This document shows, in pieces, positions 18,231 through 31,180 of a DNA stretch of 64,000 nt. The DNA is taken from NCBI GenBank assembly GCA_963682055.1, contig OY821744.1, forward strand, positions 35,502,967 to 35,566,966, read 5' to 3'. The notes under the pieces were generated by a model. It was not told where the DNA came from. It saw only the letters and a list, made by a program, of their open reading frames with translations, and searched no databases. Position numbers and translations under genes: made by a program. Every line of letters starts with the position of its first letter. The stretch's first letter is position 1. This DNA comes from Primula veris (lineage: Eukaryota > Streptophyta > Magnoliopsida > Ericales > Primulaceae).

Positions 18231-19878
18231 ATAATAGAAAGGAAAGTCCCCACTAGAAAGAAAAGTAAAAGTAAAACTGATTTGAGGGTGGTGTAAAGAG
18301 AGACAGTTGGAGCCGTCAATTTAATGCCCAATTAATTGCATTTTGAATTCAACTTTTGAGTAACGTAAAGTAAATATTAATGTATTCCAACTGTACGTAT
18401 CTCTTTTGTACTTTGTATTCATATATATATATTGTGCGTAAGTCAAGGAAATGAGGACTTGAAAGCCGAGATATTATACCCTTTCCCCCTTTTTAAACTT
18501 TCCAATGCCGGTTTATATATTTTTACTACATTTAATTGTTACAATCATCCATATTTTTGTGCTATTGGACCACTGACACAGTGACACTAACAACTCAAAA
18601 CTATTTGTTTATATTTCCATTTTATTCAGTTAGTAAAATTCATCTCTCTCGAAAATAGGCACATAGGCTACGTAGCAAATTGCATGTGACTTGCATACGT
18701 TGAAATATTATAACTTCTTTGAACTTTTCGACTTTTCCTTTAAGATATCTACTTCACAAAAATCTTCTTTCTTAGGATAATAGGAGCAAAATTAAAACAC
18801 CTTCTCCTATTGAAAGTGTTCGACTTCTTTCCTGCTATTGTAATTACCTATCTTAACATTCAGTAATCGCTATCGGTTAAAACCCACAATCTCCTTTTTC
18901 AATTTCTCTCTTGGACACACTACGAATATAAAAATTTCTTTTGCCACTTCGTTTTCACCAATCTCAGCAGTAAGCTCACCAAACAAACCGGTCATGGAAA
19001 GTTACAACCTTTTAAATTGTTTTTTTTTTATCTGTAGAGTACATTCATAAGTGGGGAAGGGTAAACCTTCAGAAATTGAAACTCATTATGGACAACGTTG
19101 CGTGGTTAAAACATCAACAATTAACAAGGATCCACAAAGGCCTGATCGGGTTAAATTGTAGATTTTCGTGTTTCAGTTCTTGGGTTGTTTACATTACAAG
19201 CAATTTCCACCTTTAAGTTTTCAATTGCTGGGTGTGCTACTCTTGCCAACATTCATAAAAAAGCCAATAACTGAAATTCAGAATCTTGGAAAAAAAACAC
19301 TTTTTTTCTTTTCAACTACTTTATTTATCGATGCAGAAGTCGAAATAAAGAAAAGACCTACAATTAAACTGGCAAATTATATCATGGCATCCAATATGAA
19401 TACCTTGATCAAAAGCAAAACGGAAAGATCAGGTATGCAAACTAGAAACCAGTAAGTACACCATTTTGGATTTTCACCACACAAGCAAAGCTGCTACATC
19501 TACCCCCTTTAGCTCGGTTTTAAGTCAGTAATCATTTTACAAAATCATAGTTTATCAACCTTGATCAGAAAGAGAGAAAACGAGGAGTCTCAAAAACGAG
19601 AGTAGCTAAACAGTTGTCAACAAGTGTATATGCATCAACATTTGCCATTAGATAAAGTCCTTTAAAATGTCAATCCCTACCACAATCGTTTTACCTTCGA
19701 ACAAAAAGTAGAATTATAAACAAAATGGAGGGATTAAGTTTAGTTACCATGAGTTGTATTCCAACACTATCAAGCTTCCATACCCACCACTTTAGACAAG
19801 CTACGTTTACCAACTCGATCAGAAAAGGTAGATAAAACAAGTGGCTGGTAAACAAGTAAAATTAACATCAACACAAAC

Positions 19879-21648
19879 TTACCAACACGCGGTTGCTAAA
19901 TTTTCAAAATCACATTGTATGATCCTCATCTGCTTAGTATAGCTGTCCAAAGACGATTGATGCATTGCAATATCAGCATCCTTTAACTCTTTCTCCAACA
20001 CTTCACGTTTTGCTCTTAAATCATTCAACTTCTTATTAATCTCATCCAAAGCCTCGTCATTCTTTGCCTTCTTTTTCTTACTTTCCATAATCTGATTTTT
20101 CTTTTCTTTTAAATCATTCTGGAGAATATCATGCTTATCCTTTTTGACAAGTAACTCATTTAAACGATCCCGGATGGATTTCACATCAAACCCATTATCT
20201 TCCAACTCGACCAGATTTTCTAAACTCGTTTTCATGGAGCTTTTTGACATGTCTAGACTTAGCCCAGGTATCTTTTGGGTGATCATGACAAAGGTTACCA
20301 TTAGACCTATAGCTAACTCTTCACGACAATCTCCATCACAACTCTCTAAAGAACGGAAATGGGGATTTTGAGGTCTCAATTTGAATATTTCCATAGATTC
20401 AATGCAATCCCATAGGGGAACTGTCTTCCTAAAAGGCAAAATTTCATCAGCACCAGTAGTACCAATTTCAGGCCTGTTATCAACTGCAGCCGAATTGTCT
20501 TCAGACTCTTCTCGAGAAACTCCTACAAAGACATATCTTGATTGTCAAAAAGAATACCCACAAGACAATAGGACTCAAACAGATTGGATAAAAGGGTATA
20601 CTAACCATCAAAAACTGATTGAAGAGCTTTAGCAGATGAGTTCATGACCGTCTTTCGAACTGTCTTTGAGGACGATTTCTTATTATCATTGATAGCTGAA
20701 TGTTGTGAAATAGCCGATGGATCCACACTCGATTTTCCTCTTTCATTTGAGGACAAATTCTTCGGTTTATCATTTGACACTGCCAGTTTAGTATTTTCGA
20801 TAGATTTAGCGGGTATTTCCTTCTTACTCCTTGTCCTTAATAGATCCGAGGATCTATTAACCTGCTCCTTCTGGCTGTTATTTGGAATCTCCTGCATAAG
20901 AACATAATAGCAGTCACCAATACAAAGTACAGTTCAGAATAGTTATTGAAAAACTCCTCACCTAACGGTCCAATATATCTCATAACAAGCATTGATCAAG
21001 TTATGCACAGTTAGCAATGCTAGCAAGCCATAATACACTATTAATACATGATACATTAAGACAAGTATACCACAATATCAGTAAATAGGTAGTTTGATTA
21101 ATGAAGAACCAAGGAGGTTACTTGCATAAGCCTAAAATGGCTCCGTCTCTGAAAATGAGGTTCAATGATAATAAAATCCATTACGAGTAATGTGAGCCAT
21201 ACCAAACAGAAATATCATTTCTCCTACCCATAACAGTCTTCAAAATTCAAACATATCTGCCGTTAAGTGGAAAATGCCACTACTCATGAATGTGGAGGAA
21301 TAAATGGACAACTAAAAGGGTTTTCCCTACAATAAATTAAGTTCCCTATTAGATGATTGGGGGGGGGGGATATATTCAACTAGCTCAGTGATACTATATC
21401 CGACTATTAAGCAAAAATCACCGGATTCTAACCTTGATATCAAGTCCAGCTGAATTCTGATCTTGACCCTGTTGATCGCTAAGGACTGCTTGAGATCCCT
21501 CCTTATTATCTTGAGGGGTTTTCGTGTCCTTTTGAGCCAAAGGAAGAACGTGTTCAGTTTCACACACTTTTTTGTCTGTTCTCTCAACAGCTTTTGCACC
21601 TCCATTGCTTTTGTCACCTGCAATGTCATCCACAATATTGATAAAGTG

Positions 21649-21691
<43 letters not shown>

Positions 21692-24600
21692 CCATGTATA
21701 TTGTATATCCACATATAGATCCTAATTTTTTTCAAAAGAGAATGATACCTCTTTTTGGCCTTCCCTTTCTTTTCAGTGCTTCGGTGCTACAATTGTTTAA
21801 GATACGAACATTCTCTCCTTCAGTCTGGTCCATCATTTAACAACATTACTTATCTGACATGAATGACAACTACATAACAAGGATAGAAGCATATTTGACA
21901 AAAGGTCACCGGTTTAACAAAATATACCACTTTGTGTAGGTCATTGCTTGTCTAAAAAGGACATGAACGACAAACTAAAACTTAAATCAGACTACTTATA
22001 AGGTGCAATATCAAACTAATACTGTGCAAGGCCCAATATAAGATTGAACTCGAGTTAGATATATGCAACAGGATAACATTAAACATAAACTCGAGCCAAA
22101 TTCATTTATCAACAGCTTTACATTTATGGTCGTTGCAAATACAATTGAATGCTCAAAATAAGAGTTGCAACTGCATAACATAAACTTTGTACAGCCAGCA
22201 GCATGGAAAAATATTGCCTTTAACTCTCAACACAATCTCAAGTCTTCAATGATTCATAGAGACCGGTGAGATGTGATCAAAAGCAAACAAAAATCAAGAA
22301 AGGTAACAAGAGGAAACAAACATAACTTGTTAAAATACAACTAACAATCTAATGATTTTTAATTAAATTATTCAGTACTTAATGACAAATGTAAATGTGC
22401 AACTTCTATTCCTTCTCGAGTATTGTATTTCCTATCATTGCAAAAGCATAATATGAGGTTATACGGGATTACTAAGTCAGTCCTATGCAGTTTGAAGATT
22501 CTAAAGTTTGTAAATTAAGACGCAGAACCTTAATTTCAAAGTACAAAACATGAATTAACTGAGAATTCATACAGTCAAATAGAATGGGGATTTGTCGAAC
22601 AATTATATCAAACATTTTCTACTGATAATATCACTGCAGGGTTACCACATGTAATGTTAAGCAGAAAATATAGAAAATATAGAAAATAAAACTACGAGGG
22701 TTTTCTACTGATAATACAAGTTTCAACTTCAGGGGATAACATTTTTGCATTTCGGTAACAGTATACTCGGTCATACAAATAAATCTAATATGAGAAAGTG
22801 ATTCGAACCTCGATAATAGGTTCATCTGCTTTTTTCTTTTGACCCTTAAGATCCATGGATGTTTTTGATCTTTTTGAACACGACTGATGACGAATATTAT
22901 CTCGAGGGATTTCTGTCTCATCATGAGCCAATGCAGGAACAACTTTCGCCACACACTCCTTATCATTTGTTCCTTCCTCGGTATTTGCACCTTTTTTGCG
23001 ATCCTTACCTACATTATCGAACATACATAAATATAATCAGATAAATATATATCTGCTTATAGGACATCAAATTTTGAGAATAGAAAATGATACCTTCTGT
23101 AATAGATTGAGGGGTTCTCGGTGGCCTTCCCGTTCTTTTGAGAAACAACGTGGTGTTATTATCTAGTCGACTAACCTTCTTACCTTCAGTCTGGTGCATC
23201 ATTTAGAACCAATACTACCCATCAAAGAAACATCGATGAAAACAAAGTAACAAGGAAAAGCACATAGGAAAGGGACCAAAGGGTTTATTTCTGTTTTGGT
23301 CCCAATACTTTTTGTTATAGGCACTATAATTCAAACTTCCAGAATAATGCAGTTTTTGTCCCAAAACTTTCAGTATACTGAAGTTTTCTTCACCTAAATT
23401 GAACGTCGTTAGCCTTTTCACTATGCATGAAGGAGTTATAAACGAAGGCAGCAGTTTTGCTTCTACTTAATCAATTTGACAATTTTAGTTCTCAAACTTG
23501 TAGTTTAACAATTTAAGTCGTATTTATTTGCAAGATGAATTAAAACAAAGGTTTTATTTCCAAAAGTTAATGCTAGGCTTATAATTTTCATAGCATTAGA
23601 TTTTGATTGTTTTTCATCAGTCAATTTAGTAAAAACAAAAATTACCATATTTGACCGAAAACTAAGTAACTGACAGTATTAGGACTAAGGTTTATGGGAA
23701 TATGCACAATTCCATATTTTGGGATTAAAACTAGAGTGAAGGGACAAAATCAGGCGTCCTCTACAGTTTAGGCACTAAAATGAAATTAACCTTATAGTCG
23801 AGCCAAATTCATCTACTAGAACGATCTATCAACCCCCCCCCCCCCCCCCCCCCCCCCGGAGAAAAAGAAGAAGAAAGGAATAGAGGGTCTGACTCACGGG
23901 TTTATCGTCCCGAGAACGTGTCTCAGGTTTCAAAGATGAAACATTACTAAGTTTTGTTGATGCTGCATCAGTTTCGCACACAGGAGAAGTTGGGGTCTTC
24001 GCTTCCTTGGATGATATTTGTAATGTTCCTGTTTTCGTTGCATCACTTCTGCCGCCCGTTGAGGTAGTGATCACTTTTGCATTCTCTGTTTTTGACTTCT
24101 TCGTAGGATTTGAATGTGAAACATTATTCTCAGCTACCTTCGGCTGCTTTTGACCAATACAACATTTACCAACAACTAAAATTAGCAGCAAGAAATTAAT
24201 AAGCAAATTCTTGAGAAAAAAAATCACAGCAAGTGTAAAACAAATATTTACAATAGTGAATGGATCAAAAGATTAGGTACGCAAATTTAAAACACTAAGG
24301 CTCTGTCTGTTTCTGTGTAAAATAGGGAAAGTAAAATATATTTACGGATAAAATGAGTATATCAGATGTTTGGTTGAAAGTAAAACTTTTTTCTTTTCAG
24401 AAAATCTTTCCCTCAATTCAGTAAAAGCCATGTGAACAAATCCCCTACACATTTGACCAAAGCTTAGATACATCAACTAAAGCCAAAGACATACCCACAT
24501 ATCTTATGGCCTTTTACTATGTCTTACGAGGAAGTTTGTTTAAAAAAAATTACTAAGTCTTACTTCATATATTTTGCATAAGCTTTCTATTTTGTCTTTT

Positions 24601-27600
24601 AGGCTCTGTTTGTTTTGTTGTAAAATGAGGGTAAACAAACATTTACGGGTAAAATAAATTTTTCGGGTGATTGGTTTAACGTAAAACATTTTTTTTGGGA
24701 AAACTTTTCCCACATATCCAGTAAAATTGGGGGAAACGATTATCCCACAAATAAAGCTGTAAACGGTTTACGGAGCCTCTCTCTATATTCTTTCTAATAC
24801 TAGTATTATAACTATTATTAATTATAGGTCTATTCTTTCAAAATTATTTAATAATTAGTCCAATTCTATCTACTAACCAATAAAAAAAAGGAAAAAACAC
24901 GAAAAATTCTAAAAAATAACAAAAATGGGAAAAAAATAAAAAAAAATTCCGAAAAATCTAAAAAACCCAAGAAAATTTGAAAAAGCTAAAATCTAATTAA
25001 CCAATAAAAATATAAATAAATAGGAAAAAATCTAAAAAATAACAAAAAAATGGAAAAAATAAAACAAAAAATTCCGAAAAATCTAAAAAACCCAAGAAAA
25101 TTTGAAAAAGCTAAAATCTAATTAACCAATAAAAATATAAATAAATAGGAAAAAATCTTAAAAATAACAAAAAAATGGAAAAAATGAAACAAAAAATTCC
25201 GAAAAATCTAAAAAACCCAAGAAAATTTGAAAAAACTAAAATCTAATTAACCAATAAAAATATAAATAAATAGGAAAAAATCTAAAAAATAACAAAAAAA
25301 TGGAAAAAATAAAACAAAAAAATCGGAAAAATCTAAAAAACCCAAGAAAATTTGAAAAGCTAAAAAAAGTCAATAATATCTTCTATACTTATAATTTTAT
25401 GAGTTTATATGTTGAAAAATTATAAGTTATTATAAGTGACGTATATGAAATAAAATATGTGTTTAGGTTAAGTTTCCTATATATGTTGACGAAGTTTCTT
25501 TCAGAAAAGTAGACGAACTTTTAGCTTTTTTCCCGTCAAAATAATTGTGATTTTAATCACTAATGTTTTTAAACTTTCACGAACTTATTAATTTTTATGA
25601 CTTTTAGTTAATTTTTGTGACTTTTAGTTAATTTTTGTGACTTTTAGTTAATTTTTGATGTTTTTCATCTTAAAATATTTTTTTAAAGTATGAACAATGT
25701 TTATTTATTTATGCATCGAATTTGTCTAATTTAAATAACTAATAGATTTTTGAATTTCAATAGAATTCCCATGGGAAACCTTTGACGCACCAAACACTCC
25801 TAAATAAAATGCAAACAAAAGTTTGCACCGTAAAACTTTACCCGAAAAATATTTTCCCTCCGTAAATATTTTACTACGAAACAAACAGAGCCTTAGTTTT
25901 GCTTTCTTCTAGAGTTATGCAAATTGTCTTTCATACACATAAAACAACATGTTCATGGAATGAAGGCATAGTTTGATGATGATGATGACACATGAAATAA
26001 CACGTGTATACATACATATATATACACACACGGAAAAAACTACAGAGTATACTATATAATATATCTATCTGTTCAAAATCCATCAAAAAGGTCCAGCTTT
26101 TTATACTTATTTATTTTTTATATTGATTATATGAATAACAACGGATCGATCGAACGCCAAAAAAATAAACAATTGTTTATTAAGTATATACTATAAATAG
26201 AAAGAATACATCCACTGTTGTTTCTCGTTTGTTATAATCCTTAGTATATACGCTAGTTCATAAATTCACAATTTTAAAGTATTTACCTTTACATTTTTAT
26301 AGCTTATGTAATATCTTGAATTTATATGTATAAAATATCAATCATATACATATTATTTATTTTTTCATATTTTGTTTGCGTTACAAATTGGCATAGTTTT
26401 AAAATTTTGAAAAATTATTACAAGGAAAATTTGTATGCGCCAAACATCCAGAAATTTACTTCAAACAAAAGAATTTCTTGCGAAACATATAGTGGGACAA
26501 ATTTTCCTTCAGGAAATATTTTACTGTGAAACAAACAAAGCCTAAAATGCATCCACATCGTAAAAAACATTTATTCTGAAAATTTAAATTGTAGAAGCAG
26601 TTATAGGTTGGATTTCTCTATCCATGATCTTCATCAAAGCATTTTCCACTGAACCAATTTTTTTTTTAAGCACAAAGTACCGAGCATATGTCAAACTCCT
26701 GTCACAGGCTGGATAGAATGCAAGTGTAAGGAACAAATAAAAAACATTTAGTTAATAAAATTTTGCATTGTGTGACATCTATTTCATGTAGCATACCAAG
26801 TGTTTCCTGGCATAGCAGAATCAAAGTTACATTAGGTCATCTAGTAAAATGAGGGTCTTTTACTAGTTCAGTCTGAGAGATTATAGCATTAAAAATCTGA
26901 TAGGGCTAAATTATTTCAAAATGCAGCAAATAGATTACTTAAGAATGCTTACGATCAGATAACTATGGTATCTTCCCACAATAAAATTCAGAATGCCCAA
27001 TTTGTGGTGAAAATTAAACAACATAAAGAAGTGCAAGAGGGTAAATTACTTAAGAATGCTTATAATCAGATAGCTTGGTGTCACAATGAAGTTCAGAATG
27101 CCTAATTTGTGGTGAATGTTAAACAATGTGAAGAAGTGCTAGAAGGTTTAACTGGTTAACTCACAACTTTATCATCCAGAGAACGGCTCTCAGTTTCTGA
27201 AACATTTCTAAGCCTTTTTGATGCCGCTGCATCAGTTTGGCATATACTGGGATTTTGTTTATTTGGTGTTTTTGTTTCCGTTGCCTCAGTTCCACGCAGA
27301 GTGGAATTTATGATCTCTGATGTATTTTCTATTTCAGATTTTTTCAAAGCCCTTGATTGTGGAGCGTCATTATCAGCTCCCCTTCCCTGTTTTTTTTTCA
27401 ATACGACAAACGACACTGAATTTAATTGGCATCGCTTAAGGTACATCAAAAGATACTTGGTTGCAGAATTCCGTAAAGCATGCAGAACAAACAGTATGTA
27501 CAGATTTTGAAAGACCAATGAAAATCTATGCAGAGCTGAAACACCATATGCATTCACATGTACTGAATACTGAATAGACAGTCCGAAATTGGAATTTCTG

Positions 27601-30522
27601 AATTATCCATAAACTGGAATTCTAGAATCATGGATAGACTTCCTACCTATAATTTTAGTAAATCATTGCGATGTCAACCAACAAATTTTTATAAAATTCA
27701 TCAAAAGGTAGTGAGCATCAACACAAGCAGAATTTATGGATAGATTTCCTACCTATAATTTTGGTAAATCATTGCGACAATCAACCAACAAATCTTTATA
27801 AAATTCATCAAAAGGTAGTGAGCATCAACACAAGCAGAATTTTAGTGAACTCCTTACATGAGGCCAAGGAAGACATCATCCTTTTCCTAAAACAACCAAC
27901 TTAAAAATTAAAGATTATGAAGAAGTAGCGACAAAAGTGAAAATCAAATCATTCAGATCAATAAAATAAGATGAAAAACACCATACCTTAGATCAAAACT
28001 ATAATTGACTGTTCCACATCCCTAATAATTTCTTTCTGATGTATTCTCGGTTTAAAGAGAGTATAGACTAGTGTCTACTCCCTCGCCCCGAAAGATAGTC
28101 TTATTTCATTTTCTTTGTCCCAAATTATAGTCCCATTTGTTATGCCTTATTTCCATATATACCCATATAAAATGAGCACTGAGAACAACTAATTTTGATC
28201 ATCCATATTATTAGTAAAATTATAAACATATTAACTATTCTAACTACATTTCTTAATATTGTTAAAACTTCAAATGAGACTATCTTCTTGGGACGGACGG
28301 AGTATAATATATATTCCAAAACTAGATATATTAGCAGCAAGGCCAAAGATATAGTGCAGGCCTGGAGCACACCTTAAGGCTACTCTGATTGTATTAATTA
28401 ATTATACCATTTATTATCGATTTGGTAAGATGTAATTGATGTGAGGGTCGCCTTTATGTACCGACTTGTACCAACCGACCTCTTTTCGAACCGAACCAAT
28501 CAAGCCGGTACCAAAAGTTTGGTATACCGACATTACGATACGGTACAACCGAACCAATCTTTGAAAGTCGGTTCGGTTTCGGTATTCGTTTTGTGAGTTC
28601 GGTATGGTACCGATTCAAACCGAAATATTAAAATATATTGTACAGACAAATAAACTAAAAGACTTATATACACTTAATTATTAACATTGTTATAATATAC
28701 TTATATTACTTTTTCTAGTGAATACTTATAACATTTTCTTTTATTTATAGCCTTTACTAGAAAAGTCTAGTAGTGTTTACTCTTTTATGCAAAAAAACAA
28801 TAAATGTAACAATAATATAAATAAATATACTAATTTTAAAACTTTATACTATGTTTTTTTTTTCCAATACGCACCATTTTTCTATCATCACTTGTAAACT
28901 CTAAAGTTTGGTATAAAAACGAAACCGAACCGAACCAACCGAATAGTTTGGTATACCGAAAGTTCGGTATACCGAATTTTTTGGTTCGGTAATGGTATAA
29001 AAATTCTCAAACCAAACTAGTTTGGTATGGTATCGGTATGTAGTCAAAAAGTTTGGTACCGAACCGATGTCACCCCTAGCCGACTCATGTGACTAAGATG
29101 CATCAAATGCTACTCACGATGTTAATTTATTTATGGATACTAACAATTAATTACCTTCCATTTTCTATACCTTTATTGAATGTTGTAAGTGTTCTTTTTG
29201 TTATCATATAATTGTTACATTGAACACAATATTTTTTAAAAGTACAATTACCAGTAATATAATATTTCAGGAAGATAAACATTCATTTACCCCCTGAACG
29301 TTAGTGTTTTCTTTCCCTTTTTAGCTATGTTTAACGGATACGGATATGAGTATCGCATCCGATATGATACGGAATGGCGATACGGTTTTTTTTTAAATTT
29401 AGGATACAATACGGCTAGGATAGGTCAATCTTTAAAATATCAATATATATTCTATATATAAATAAAAAAACTAGCTACAAAACATTCAAACCAACAGTAC
29501 CTTACAAAATGTACTTAGTATTTAGTTACCTTGTTTCAGCTTAGAATATGTATCTATATTTTGTTTATCAGTGAAGAAACATTGCATTCAATAGCTCATT
29601 CTCTATCTATATTAAAGTGTCTACATATTGTGTTTATCTGTGAAGATAAAGTAGATATGTATAAGATGGAGTACCTTTTATTCCTTTATTATATGTGTGA
29701 CCCTTGACCCTTCTATATTTTAACTTTATATTTCCTCCCAATTTTTTTAAACAATATCATTTTCACCACGCCGTATTCAAAACGTATCCTTGCCGTATCA
29801 AGATTGGTGCCAAACCTCAATATAGTTAACGATACTTTGAATCACGTATTGGATACCGTATCCCTATATCGGGGGCGTAGGAGGAGTATCCATATCCAAT
29901 ACTCCCAAAAGTGCTACATAGTTTTTTAGCAATGTTGAAACCAAATCTAACACAAAGTTTGAAAAAGAATAAGTGATGCTGTGAAAACAAACCACATGTC
30001 TCACACTTATGGCCTTGATAAAAGTGCAGGCATAATAAGTTAAAAATGAGAGGGACACAGATAAAATCTAAGATGAGCATAGCAATATAACGAACAACAG
30101 AAAATAATATATACCTCAAATTCATTAATCCATCTGCCATCAACCCAATCCATATGTGTTCTTAATTTGGTGTCTTTAAGAACCATTGAATTGTTTCTAT
30201 GGTTGAAAGATACCACGAATGTTTTATCACCAAATTCTTTGACAATTGATCCGCTATTCCAAGAAAAGTCGTAAAATGCATCGATTTTATCATTCAATGA
30301 ATATCCCCCTTTTCTCTTGTTCACCGGAGGGGAAGGGCGAATACGCTCTACAGTAACGGATGAGTTTTGTAGCAAGGCCTCGCCAGTTACTCCTCTAACC
30401 CAGTATTTAACCAAATACGTAGTTGCGGACAAATACTTGACCACAGTTGCAGGGAACCAAACGGAGTAAGTATCATCTCTCTCAAAAGACACTTCCACTT
30501 CTTCATTAATGCTAAACTGCAT
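19879..30522 (-). CDS. Agenet/AT-hook/DUF724 protein, copy A (complete)
   Basis: Nine exons: 30115-30522, 27165-27386, 23898-24143, 23094-23190, 22809-23008, 21749-21824, 21433-21617, 20606-20891, 19879-20522 (2364 nt, 787 aa, all phases agree). Exon 1 encodes a tandem Agenet (Tudor-like) pair: residues about 1-70 (FSINEEVEVSFERDD, WFPATVV, RIRPSPP) and 73-134 (KIDAFYDFSW, MDWVDGRWI). Exons 2 and 3 are Lys/Ser/Thr-rich modules that each end in DDKV or DDKP. Exons 4 and 6 each carry an AT-hook-like GRP core (KRTGRPPRT at 310-318, KRKGRPKRG at 409-417). Exons 5 and 7 are related acidic linkers. The last exon has the DUF724 domain (FRKTVPLWDCIESMEIF onward, from about residue 603) and a coiled coil, ending ..TACW. 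Plant DUF724 proteins are nuclear, with Agenet domains thought to read histone or DNA marks; exact roles are poorly known. Long introns contain copy-specific transposons. Transcription may start at the upstream copy B (see findings). Confidence 0.85.
21117..21430. repeat. Intron segment homologous to copy B downstream flank
   Basis: The sequence around TTGCATAAGCC..GGCTCCGTCTCTG, extending to exon A7, matches 30830-31180 downstream of exon B8. Left of about 21115 the match stops. This marks one edge of the segment that was tandemly duplicated. Confidence 0.6.
23833..23857. repeat. 25-base poly(C) run
   Basis: A pure C homopolymer 40 bp from the 3' edge of exon A3, inside the following intron. 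The exact length may be unreliable in any assembly. Confidence 0.8.
24602..25892. mobile_element. Inner PIF/Harbinger-like element nested in the outer one
   Basis: Inverted ends GGCTCTGTTTGTTT on both sides, TTA duplicated at 24599-24601 and 25893-25895. It belongs to the same family as the surrounding element and has inserted into it. The centre is filled by a 125-bp tandem array, and a 20-bp unit (GTGACTTTTAGTTAATTTTT) repeats three times at 25598-25660. Confidence 0.8.
24880..25372. repeat. Four-copy 125-bp tandem array
   Basis: The word CTAAAATCTAATTAACC starts one base after 24985, 25110 and 25235, a 125-bp period; a fourth, shortened unit ends near 25359-25372. Each unit contains CCGAAAAATCTAAAAAACCC. 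It is purine-rich on the plus strand and lies inside the inner PIF-like element. Confidence 0.85.
26931..27150. repeat. Two-copy tandem duplication of about 111 bp
   Basis: TTACTTAAGAATGCTTA..ATCAGATA recurs at 26931 and 27042. Copy B has a single version at about 35160-35265, so the second copy arose in copy A. Confidence 0.75.
27631..27842. repeat. Two-copy tandem duplication of about 106 bp
   Basis: TGGATAGACTTCCTACC at 27631 recurs with one mismatch at 27737, and the copies run on to GAGCATCAACACAAGCAG. They are intronic and nearly identical, hence recent. Confidence 0.8.
28445..29086. mobile_element. TTCGGTAC/GGTACC-rich non-autonomous element
   Basis: A 642-bp block in the exon A1-A2 intron. 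Both ends are dense in TTCGGTA, GGTACCG and AACCGAA words in opposite orientation, around an AT-rich centre. Flanked by ATGTGA at 28439-28444 and 29087-29092. The right end (GTCACCCCTAG) resembles hAT-type termini (inverse CTAGGGGTGAC). The terminal repeats are imperfect, so the class is uncertain. Confidence 0.5.
29330..29900. repeat. GATACG/CGTATC-rich dispersed element
   Basis: The left end has ACGGATACGGATATGAG and the right end the inverse type (GGATACCGTATCCC). CGTATC/GATACG words recur throughout in both orientations. Absent from the corresponding copy B intron. Ends and target duplication not resolved. Confidence 0.45.
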
Positions 30523-31180
30523 CCTTTTTGCTCCCTTTTAGACATATAAATAAAGAATAAAAAAAAAAAGGATTCAGTAAGACGAAACTGGAGTATATGA
30601 ATACATAGTAGCGTGGCTGACACCCAATTTGTTCAAAATATGCTCTCGAAAAGCTTATAGCTTAGGTAACATACACAAAATGGAAGAATAAACAGAGAAT
30701 ATACAGTTATTTAATAGTATACCTACTTCATTAATACTATTACATAATAACCGTATTAAGATACAATAGTATGCCAGTACTAAATTTATAAATATATAAT
30801 TCGATTCTATGAGGAAGAAAGGGGGTCACTTGCAGAAGGGCCTGCTTGCCTAATGTAGCTCTGTCTCTGATAATGAAGTTCAATGATCATAGAATTCATT
30901 ACAATTTACAAGTCATGTGAGCATACCAACAGATACATTCTCTCTCCTTACAGTCTCCAACATTCAAACAAATAAGTCGATTAGTGGAAAAGCGACTATG
31001 TATGGAAGTTGAGGTATAATTGAACAACTACAAGGGCTTTCTCTAAAATGAATTAAGTTCCCTATTCAAGGAAAATAAATAAAGGAATGTGAAACAATGG
31101 AACTTATATGTAACTAGCTCAGTGATGTTATATCCAACTGTTCAACAAAAATATTAAGCAGGTGATCACCAAATTCTAAC

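Larger units (their letters stand above)
15625..19878. other. Gene-poor AT-rich interval with unclassified repeats
   Basis: Holds the 5' flank of the LACS1-like gene (right of 15624) and the 3' flank of the DUF724 gene (left of 19879). From about 16060 to 17300 the composition changes to repeat-like sequence with recurrent CAGAATT/ACTGAAAT words, a GC-richer block at 16490-16740, a CGAGCAGGC tandem, and a TGGTATCAAAAG word at about 17233. That word resembles a plant initiator-Met tRNA primer-binding site, so this may be a decayed LTR element, but I could not place LTR ends. 17340-18180 is AT-rich without structure I can name. An ATT tract follows. No coding gene supported. Confidence 0.45.
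24299..26542. mobile_element. Outer PIF/Harbinger-like (Tourist-type) element, 2.2 kb
   Basis: Inverted ends GGCTCTGTCTGTTTC (left) and the inverse of GGCTTTGTTTGTTTC (right). TAA duplicated at 24296-24298 and 26543-26545. The TAA/TTA target and GGC..TTGTTTGTTT ends are the signature of PIF/Harbinger MITE-type elements. It has no transposase frame. It lies in the intron between exons A2 and A3; the equivalent copy B intron is 0.7 kb and lacks it. Confidence 0.8.

Noticed and set aside
19168..19455. 95-codon plus-strand frame in the 3' flank of copy A
   Set aside because: No family resemblance, AT-rich, no splice context, lies in 3' flanking DNA.
19879..19884. Strong donor-like GTAAGT overlapping the copy A stop codon (TGTTGGTAAGTTTG)
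   Set aside because: The DUF724 family ends with a Trp right after a short tail as here, so the TAA is taken as the true stop; splicing at this site is possible but not needed.
23829..24227. Frame ending in a poly-Gly stretch
   Set aside because: The glycines come from the 25-base homopolymer in the intron; the exon itself ends at 23898.
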